Assembly: GCA_903867585.1 (NCBI GenBank)
Contig: CAIPRZ010000091.1
Coordinates: 1 to 11,056 of the forward strand
From: an uncultured Chlamydiae bacterium
Lineage (GTDB): Bacteria; Chlamydiota; Chlamydiia; Chlamydiales; Rhabdochlamydiaceae
Length of the DNA: 11,056 nt
Direction of reading: 5' to 3'
Below are positions 6,622 to 11,056 of the stretch, piece by piece (the first letter of the stretch is position 1; the number at the start of each line of letters is the position of its first letter). The position numbers and the translations under genes were made by a program. Below the pieces are notes generated by a model. The model saw only the letters and a program-made list of their open reading frames with translations. It had not been told where the DNA came from and made no database searches.

Positions 6622-7541
6622 TCATAACTCTATAATTTTAGGTAGTAAAGATAAATTATCGATATGGTCTGCAATACTTTTTCCAAGATGGGCATGATAT
6701 AAAATCCCCCTTGATCCCATTCCAGTTATAAAAGCTATTTTATTTTTTTTTAATAAAATTTGAGGCGTTGCAAAATGGGGATGGGCCACTCTTATTCCAG
6801 ATACTGCCTTGATTGGAGTTATTGTTTCATAGGGTTTGTAAAAAGAGGTTATAGAGGGACCCATCAAGTTATAGGCTGTATAAATATCGGGCAATGAACT
6901 TGAAAAGTATAATTCATAGGTAGAGCCGATAATCACTTTATCTTTAAAAGGGACAAGATACCCTTTAGCAATCAACGGCGTGTCGTGCTTTTTAAGATTG
7001 GGGAAAATCAGTGCTTGGCCTTTTAAGTATTTAAGCTTTACTTCTGGCAATAGCGCTTTAATGCCATAACCGGCACAGACAATAATCCGATCATACTCTT
7101 CAAGCTTTGAAATTGTTTCTATTTTTTTGGGATAAATTGAACCCCATTACGCTTTAAAAAAGATTCTAATTTTTGAAGATAATGTGCGACATCGACTTTA
7201 CAGGCTTTTGTAATTTTTACTCTTGTATCAGAAATTGGTTCTACCTCTTCATACTTTAAAAGGTTCTGTTTCACCTCATCGGTTAAACACTCTTTAATAA
7301 AAGAGGTCTTTTCAAAAAATTCACCGCCTAAGTTTTCCCATAAACGGACAACTTCTTCAAAACAAAGATCAGCATTAGGTGATTTTAATCCCGATTCACC
7401 AACAAAACCGTGCATGAGACCAGAAGCGGCTGCAGAGGCCCCCTCCTCATCATAATAGATGGTGATGGAATGATGTTTTTGACTGAGATAAAAAGCAGCC
7501 CCAAGTCCAGCTAGCCCTTTACCGACAATGGCAATTTTCAT
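6622..7541 (-). pseudogene. FAD-dependent amino-acid-oxidase-type enzyme, split by a -1 frameshift
   Basis: This region encodes a DAO/glycine-oxidase-fold flavoenzyme of about 306 residues if read through, related to the C. trachomatis CT375 product, which is annotated as a D-amino acid dehydrogenase. The first part (7541-7119, 140 residues) has the Rossmann FAD motif GKGLAG at 7-12 and the family's SGLMHGF at 40-46, and ends at TAG right after a run of seven A residues. The rest (to 6622) lies in the -1 frame and continues without a gap as KKIETISKLEEYDRIIVCAG, through LKGQAL, to the C-terminal FAD motif GMGSRG. Nothing else is missing, so the lesion is a single-base event at the A7 run (7122-7128), and the rest shows no decay. 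It could be a recent mutation, a sequence error, or natural slippage. The start lies 3 bases after the mdh stop. Substrate is uncertain. If the frameshift is real and not bypassed, the enzyme is dead. Confidence 0.85.
7119..7128 (-). other. A7 slippery site next to an in-frame stop
   Basis: On the minus strand the zero-frame codons read CCA AAA AAA TAG. The A AAA AAA heptamer is a textbook -1 slippery sequence, and slipping back by one base gives ATA GAA and restores the enzyme frame. A weak inverted repeat (TTCAA-AGC-TTGAA, 7099-7111) begins 10 bases downstream, and a GGGG lies 13 bases upstream (7142-7145). These could be a stimulator stem and an internal Shine-Dalgarno-like element, but both are weak and may be chance. 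A poly-A run this long can also cause RNA polymerase slippage. Confidence 0.5.
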
Positions 7542-7544
7542 TTT

Positions 7545-8498
7545 TTATAAAAGCCCTAAAACGACGTGGCGCTCTTCTTGCAACTCTTTAATAGAGGGCT
7601 CAAGATGCTCTCTATAAGAGGAAATATCAAGATGCCCCACAATCTCCAAATTACCTGATGCATTTATAATACAAGGCATCGAAAAAAAGAGGTCTTTATC
7701 GATCCCATAGGGATTATTTGCTGAATAAATTCCACAAGAAAAAAACTGGTTTGAGGGTTTGATTAAAGCTTTCATATGCTCAAGGGCGGCATTAGCTGCT
7801 GACGCGGCTGAGGATTTTCCACGCGCTTTAATCACCATCTCTCCCCTTTTTTGAGTATGCTCCTGGACTTTAGCTTCTAAATGGTCTGCTTTTAGCAACG
7901 AATAAAGATTATCCTCTTTTAAAGAGGCGTAGTGGGTATCGACAAAAAGGCTTTTGGAGTGATTACCCCATATAATAATATTTTCAATATTTTCTACAGC
8001 CACCTTATATAAAGAGGCTAAAAAATGCTGAGCTCTTAAATGATCTAGCATAGACATGCTTGTGATCAAAATATCTTTCCTTTTGAGCTTTTTATGAAGA
8101 ATATAGGCATTAGTATTACAAGGATTGCCCACGACAAGAACTTTAGCTCCAGGAGCGGCCAAATTAAGAGCTTCCCCTTGCTTAATAAAAATTTGACTGT
8201 TTTTTTCTAGAAGATCTCTCCTTTCCATCCCAGGACCTCGTGGAAAAGCTCCCAAAAAGAAGAAGTAATCCCCCTCTTTAAATGCTGCCTGTGGATCATC
8301 AGTGAGGGTTACGTGGTTGACAAGGGGGGAAGCTGTATCTTCAATTTCCATCTTAAGTCCTTCAAGCTGAGGGAGCATCGGAGTAATATCGAGTAATTTC
8401 AAATTAAACTTTGTCTTTATAAGGAATCCCTGGATCAGGGAAAAAATGAGACTATAGGCGATTTGGCCGCAGGCCCCTGTTATAACAATATTTTTCAT
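7545..8498 (-). CDS. mdh: Malate dehydrogenase
   Basis: This 317-residue enzyme oxidises malate to oxaloacetate with NAD in the cytosol. The NAD-binding start VITGACGQIAYSL is at residues 5-17, and D37 at the end of the second strand favours NAD over NADP. The substrate loop FPRGPGMERRDLL (85-97) supplies arginines R87 and R93. NPCNTNA is at 125-131, the LDHLRA motif gives D152 and R155, and the catalytic histidine is H180 in WGNHS. It belongs to the cytosolic-type MDH group also found in Chlamydia (CT376). The frame stays open upstream to 8768, but those 90 residues overlap the transporter gene and have no MDH homology, so the ATG at 8498 is the start. A fitting promoter (8519-8547) lies just upstream and would give a leader of roughly 13 bases. 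It is first in a likely operon with the FAD oxidase and photolyase. Confidence 0.95.
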   Translation of the reverse strand: MKNIVITGACGQIAYSLIFSLIQGFLIKTKFNLKLLDITPMLPQLEGLKMEIEDTASPLVNHVTLTDDPQAAFKEGDYFFFLGAFPRGPGMERRDLLEKNSQIFIKQGEALNLAAPGAKVLVVGNPCNTNAYILHKKLKRKDILITSMSMLDHLRAQHFLASLYKVAVENIENIIIWGNHSKSLFVDTHYASLKEDNLYSLLKADHLEAKVQEHTQKRGEMVIKARGKSSAASAANAALEHMKALIKPSNQFFSCGIYSANNPYGIDKDLFFSMPCIINASGNLEIVGHLDISSYREHLEPSIKELQEERHVVLGLL

Positions 8499-8503
8499 CT
8501 TAT

Positions 8504-8533
8504 TTGACCCATAGGTAAATTTTATGTTATAAT
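8504..8533 (+). promoter_or_regulatory. Sigma-70-type promoter for the DMT transporter gene
   Basis: TTGACC (8504-8509, five of six consensus bases) is followed by an 18-base spacer and a perfect TATAAT (8528-8533). Transcription would begin near 8540, about 23 bases before the ATG at 8563. This is the best promoter match in the window. It overlaps the mdh promoter on the opposite strand, so the two may compete for polymerase. Confidence 0.65.
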
Positions 8534-8547
8534 ATTTCAAATAACAA
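8519..8547 (-). promoter_or_regulatory. Sigma-70-type promoter for mdh
   Basis: On the minus strand TTGTTA (8547-8542) is followed by a 17-base spacer and TAAAAT (8524-8519). Transcription would begin near 8512, giving a leader of roughly 13 bases before the ATG at 8498. It shares bases with the promoter reading the other way. Confidence 0.5.
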
Positions 8548-8562
8548 AAACGATGAAATAAA

Positions 8563-9507
8563 ATGTCAATTATCTTTGTAGCCGGCTTATTTGCTCTATG
8601 GTCTAGTGTCTTTTCTCTAGCTAAAGGAGCGCTTGATTTAACTTCACCAAGTTTTGCTCTTGCAGTTCGTATGCTTATGGGCGGATTAATTTTATTTGGA
8701 ATAGTCCTTTTTAAGGACAGAGGCGCTTTAAAGAAAATCCGAGCCAAAGACTTTATCATTTTCAGCATCCTGGCTGTTTTCAGCGTTTATTTATCGAATA
8801 TACTCGAGTATTGGGGTCTAAATACCCTAAGCTCTTCAAAAGCCTGTTTTATCTACTCCCTATCCCCATTTTTTACTGCCCTACTCTCTTACATCCATCT
8901 CAAAGAAAAAATGACCAGTAGAAAGTGGATCGGATTACTTGTTGGTTTTGCTGGTATGATCCCAGTGCTCATTGCTAAACAAGGGGCTGAAGAATCCCTA
9001 TTCTCAAGTAGTTTATTTACACTCCCAACCCTAGCCCTTATTGGAGCAGCCCTTTTTTCCGTTTATGGGTGGGTAATACTAAGAGTGGTTGTTAAAGATA
9101 ACAATACAACTCCCCTTGTAGCTAACACCTTTAGTATGTTTATTGGGGGTCTTTTAGCACTTGGGCATTCTTTTTTAACAGACACCTGGTCTCCGCTGCC
9201 AGTAGCTACTAAATCGCTTCCAAGCCTTTTACAGATCGTATTGATCATCACCGTGATCTCGAATGTGATTTGCTACAATTTATATGGGCATTTCCTCAAG
9301 AAATTCACGGCTACTTTCCTATCCTTCATGGGACTTTTAAGCCCATTTTTTGCCGCTGTCTATGGATATTTCATGTTAGGTGAGCCGATACTTCCTGAAA
9401 TCCTATGGTCTTCATTACTTGTGACAGGCGGTATGTTCCTTGTCTATGCTGAAGAGCTTAAACAAGGTTATCTGATACGCCAAGTCCCGAAAAGTATTCA
9501 GGACTAG
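8563..9507 (+). CDS. EamA/DMT-superfamily transporter
   Basis: This 314-residue inner-membrane protein has the two-repeat EamA organisation of the drug/metabolite transporter superfamily, with about ten hydrophobic segments. The first repeat covers roughly residues 1-140 and includes SPSFALAVRMLMGGLILF, EYWGLNTLSSSKACFIYSLSPFFTALLSY and the LKEKMTSRKWIGLLVGFAGM turn. The second runs from about 150 to 297 and ends in LGEPILPEILWSSLLVTGGM, the typical second-repeat signature. The substrate cannot be read from the sequence; chlamydial members include an S-adenosylmethionine transporter, and amino acids or other metabolites are also possible. The start codon has only weak ribosome binding signal, but it follows a strong promoter at 8504-8533 and no earlier in-frame start is likely. 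The last 17 residues are a polar cytoplasmic tail. It is convergent with the next gene, with 18 bases between the stops and no terminator visible there. Confidence 0.9.
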   Translation: MSIIFVAGLFALWSSVFSLAKGALDLTSPSFALAVRMLMGGLILFGIVLFKDRGALKKIRAKDFIIFSILAVFSVYLSNILEYWGLNTLSSSKACFIYSLSPFFTALLSYIHLKEKMTSRKWIGLLVGFAGMIPVLIAKQGAEESLFSSSLFTLPTLALIGAALFSVYGWVILRVVVKDNNTTPLVANTFSMFIGGLLALGHSFLTDTWSPLPVATKSLPSLLQIVLIITVISNVICYNLYGHFLKKFTATFLSFMGLLSPFFAAVYGYFMLGEPILPEILWSSLLVTGGMFLVYAEELKQGYLIRQVPKSIQD

Positions 9508-9525
9508 GGTTACTTACCGATTTAT

Positions 9526-10101
9526 TTAGTGTGCAAAAACAAGCTTAGAAAGTTCAGAAATGTTCTTATTGATTTTTTGGACCGCTGAGTGTTTTTGAAT
9601 GCGGGCATAAAGCTTATTAAAACAGTCTCCATCAACAGAAACATCTGCTTTTTGCGCCACATAGGGGCGTAAAATCGTTTCATAAGCAATACAAGAAATT
9701 GTTCCAATAATGGAGGCCTGAGCGGTCATTCCAAGTATTATATGCTCTAGTCCTCGAAGTAAAACAGGAGCTACTCCCCCTTTTAAAAGGCCGATCTTAT
9801 CCATTACAGGGGTTTTTTGACTAAAATGTGCTACAGCCCATTTATTCACAAGTTCACATAAGCCATAGTTTAGTAAAACCACACCATAAAAAGCCCTAGC
9901 GACTCCAACGCTTTGAGAAATCCCGGGAATACAAGTTCCCCATAAAAAAAGCCTATCAATCGGGAAAGAATCATTAAAATTGGTCCTTTTTGCCGCCCCT
10001 TCTGCTTGTTCTTTGACCTCAAAAAAGCTTCCGATTGTGGAACTAATTCCAGCACTTATATTAGTACCTACTATTTTCATCATTTCTATTGGATTTGTCA
10101 T
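9526..10101 (-). CDS. Unrecognised protein with hydrophobic segments
   Basis: This 191-residue protein belongs to no family I can name. Two hydrophobic regions stand out, roughly residues 50-90 (LFLWGTCIPG, then GVARAFYGVVLLNYGLCEL) and 108-145 (GGVAPVLLRGLEHIILGM, then ASIIGTISCIAYETIL), interrupted by glycines and charged residues. They may be membrane-associated hairpins. The C-terminal 45 residues are polar and probably helical. There is no signal peptide. Chlamydial inclusion membrane proteins carry bilobed hydrophobic regions, so an Inc-like role is conceivable, but the hydrophobic stretches here are less clear than in typical Incs. The ATG at 10101 is supported by a strong Shine-Dalgarno (AAGGGGA). 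It lies divergent from a second unknown gene across 130 AT-rich bases. Confidence 0.7.
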   Translation of the reverse strand: MTNPIEMMKIVGTNISAGISSTIGSFFEVKEQAEGAAKRTNFNDSFPIDRLFLWGTCIPGISQSVGVARAFYGVVLLNYGLCELVNKWAVAHFSQKTPVMDKIGLLKGGVAPVLLRGLEHIILGMTAQASIIGTISCIAYETILRPYVAQKADVSVDGDCFNKLYARIQKHSAVQKINKNISELSKLVFAH

Positions 10102-10106
10102 CTAGA

Positions 10107-10113
10107 TCCCCTT
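10107..10113 (-). promoter_or_regulatory. Shine-Dalgarno of the gene starting at 10101
   Basis: On the minus strand AAGGGGA is followed by five bases and the ATG at 10101. It is one of the strongest ribosome binding sites in the window and supports both the start and that the unrecognised gene is real. Confidence 0.65.
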
Positions 10114-10202
10114 AGTTAGACCAGGGGCATTACTCTAAATTAGACAATATATTTTTTCTAATGAAATATTTAATGAGTGTTCTATAATTATATTTTAAAT
10201 GT

Positions 10203-10208
10203 TATAAT
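10203..10208 (+). promoter_or_regulatory. Candidate -10 element for the gene at 10232
   Basis: A perfect TATAAT lies 23 bases before the ATG at 10232, which would leave a short leader. A second TATAAT lies at 10183-10188. No good -35 hexamer is found at the expected distance from either, so the assignment is weak. The whole stretch 10102-10231 is very AT-rich and serves as the divergent regulatory region for both flanking genes; nothing else was seen in it. Confidence 0.35.
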
Positions 10209-10231
10209 TAGATCTTTAACAAGATTTAATT

Positions 10232-10480
10232 ATGGCTAGTCTATTTAGTAATGTAACCTCAGATGGTGTTTTAAATGCCCTTGAACGGGCTAACGAACTA
10301 TACGGCCAGTATGATCTTGCTAATAAAGTATTAGAGCCCACCCGTTTAAGAACCTTTACAGCAGCTGTTAATACATTTACACCAACAGTTGTTAAAGATA
10401 CCTTAAGTGATTGGAATGAACAAATAGCTCAAGCTCGACAAGATCATAGAGAAGCCCGTTTAGCCTTGGAAAATGGATAA
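10232..10480 (+). CDS. Unrecognised small helical protein
   Basis: This encodes an 82-residue protein of unknown family. It looks almost wholly helical: residues 12-35 (LNALERANELYGQYDLANKVLE) and 57-81 (TLSDWNEQIAQARQDHREAR) have amphipathic heptad-like spacing that could form a short coiled coil. There is no signal peptide or membrane segment. It has a possible -10 element upstream but no clear Shine-Dalgarno. Being short, it could be a small structural, chaperone-like or secreted protein, or a chance reading frame, although the sensible composition and the lack of any longer overlapping frame favour a real gene. Its stop lies 12 bases from the end of the convergent beta-barrel gene. Confidence 0.55.
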   Translation: MASLFSNVTSDGVLNALERANELYGQYDLANKVLEPTRLRTFTAAVNTFTPTVVKDTLSDWNEQIAQARQDHREARLALENG

Positions 10481-10492
10481 ACTCACGTTTTT

Positions 10493-11056
10493 TTAAAACT
10501 GTTTTTCAAGCTTTAAGCTTGCTGAATTTTCCATAAAATGGGATCCAAATAAGCCGGTATAAACAACGCTCCAATCAAAGTTGTTATGACATCCTTTGAA
10601 TCCCCCATGCACCCTTCCAAAATTTCTTGTTGGAATGGTTTGATGATAGTTACCATAAACATCAGTGCCTTGAAAAGCGGCCTGGTAGCTATTGTTTGTG
10701 AAGTAGTATTCAAATACCCAAGAGCCATCGACAAAAAATTCAATATTAGCCATACCTTTTTTCTTATTTTCTGAATTAAACACCAATCCAAATGCATTAC
10801 GAATCACCGATAGCTTTTCATTTTTTACATTAAAATTAGCGCCTGTCGCTCCAGATTCAGTGTAGGTATTTTCTTGTCCATAAAGATAAGAGGGCGTGTC
10901 ATAGTAGGTAATTTTGGCATTATTTAATTGATAACTATAAGAAAGTTTTCCCTCAACGCTTGTATTCCACGCGTTGTGACTGGTACTTGCTACAAGATTT
11001 AAATAATCCATCGAGCGCTGAGCTTTAATAAAGCTATAACCACCGAGCCCTTTTAA
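10493..11056 (-). CDS. C-terminal part of an autotransporter-like outer-membrane beta-barrel
   Basis: The frame is open to the window edge (no stop from 11056 down to 10495), so only the last 187 residues of a longer protein are seen; the apparent start at 11011 is internal. The visible part alternates polar and aromatic residues in strands separated by turns, such as SVEGKLSYSYQL, ANIEFFVDGSWVFEYYF, NFGRVHGGFKGCHNNFDWSV and the last strand SASLKLEKQF. A terminal phenylalanine after alternating hydrophobic residues is the usual BAM recognition signal of outer-membrane barrels. The pattern and strand lengths resemble the type V autotransporter barrel that ends chlamydial Pmp proteins, so the protein is probably exported to the surface or into the outer membrane. 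Another type of outer-membrane porin cannot be excluded because the N-terminal part is outside the window. Confidence 0.75.
   Translation of the reverse strand, partial: LKGLGGYSFIKAQRSMDYLNLVASTSHNAWNTSVEGKLSYSYQLNNAKITYYDTPSYLYGQENTYTESGATGANFNVKNEKLSVIRNAFGLVFNSENKKKGMANIEFFVDGSWVFEYYFTNNSYQAAFQGTDVYGNYHQTIPTRNFGRVHGGFKGCHNNFDWSVVYTGLFGSHFMENSASLKLEKQF

Noticed and set aside
8499..8768. A 90-residue N-terminal extension of malate dehydrogenase
   Set aside because: It lies antisense to the start of the transporter gene, has no MDH homology and would cross the promoter region; the GACGQ motif starts right after the ATG at 8498.
9870..10055. Short minus-strand frame inside the 191-residue gene
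   Set aside because: It overlaps the longer frame that has a strong Shine-Dalgarno; no independent start signal was seen.
10481..10506. T-rich stretch between convergent genes as a terminator
   Set aside because: T runs are present but no GC-rich stem precedes them on either strand.
10507..10521. Perfect inverted repeat CAAGCTT-T-AAGCTTG as a terminator
   Set aside because: It lies within the last codons of the beta-barrel gene, has only a one-base nominal loop and is not directly followed by a T run on either strand.
10513..10797. Alternative frames within the beta-barrel gene
   Set aside because: The barrel frame has alternating strand pattern and terminal phenylalanine; the others are shadows.

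Overview
This AT-rich, gene-dense window looks like part of the chromosome of a member of the Chlamydiae, probably an environmental (amoeba- or arthropod-associated) lineage and not Chlamydia itself. Two adjacent gene pairs match, from memory, a gene block of Chlamydia trachomatis: an hflX/phnP pair (CT379/CT380) and an mdh/FAD-oxidoreductase pair (CT376/CT375). The pgi and ltuA genes that lie between them there are not seen here. Their place is taken by a RING-like membrane protein gene and an iron-sulfur photolyase gene. The other genes also suit an intracellular, protist-associated bacterium: several unrecognised small proteins, a eukaryote-like zinc-finger protein, and the C-terminal half of an autotransporter-like beta-barrel. 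The taxonomic call is inference from gene content.

Layout: (1) 24-2082, plus strand, is a likely operon of two unrecognised genes followed by a fused MsrB-MsrA methionine sulfoxide reductase. (2) 2079-4158, minus strand, is the overlapping pair of a PhnP-like metallo-beta-lactamase-fold hydrolase and the ribosome-associated GTPase HflX. (3) 4331-5101, plus strand, encodes a protein with an N-terminal RING-like cysteine/histidine cluster and several membrane segments. (4) 5098-8498, minus strand, is a likely operon of malate dehydrogenase, an FAD-dependent amino-acid-oxidase-type enzyme that is split by a -1 frameshift at a run of seven A residues, and a PhrB-type [4Fe-4S] photolyase/cryptochrome. 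(5) 8563-9507, plus strand, is an EamA/DMT-family transporter, divided from mdh by 64 bases that carry two overlapping divergent sigma-70-type promoters. (6) 9526-10480 holds two divergent unrecognised genes. (7) 10493-11056, minus strand, is the C-terminal end of an outer-membrane beta-barrel that runs off the window.

Packing is very tight. Two convergent gene pairs share palindromic stop-codon overlaps (TTAA and CTAG), and operon genes overlap or lie a few bases apart. Shared themes are oxidative and UV damage repair (MsrBA, photolyase), ribosome stress (HflX), carbon and redox metabolism (Mdh, FAD oxidase), uptake (DMT) and host interaction (RING-like protein, beta-barrel, possibly the unknown proteins). 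No tRNA, rRNA, CRISPR array, insertion sequence or convincing intrinsic terminator was seen. No gene-free stretch exceeds 300 bases; the longest are 4159-4330 and 10102-10231.
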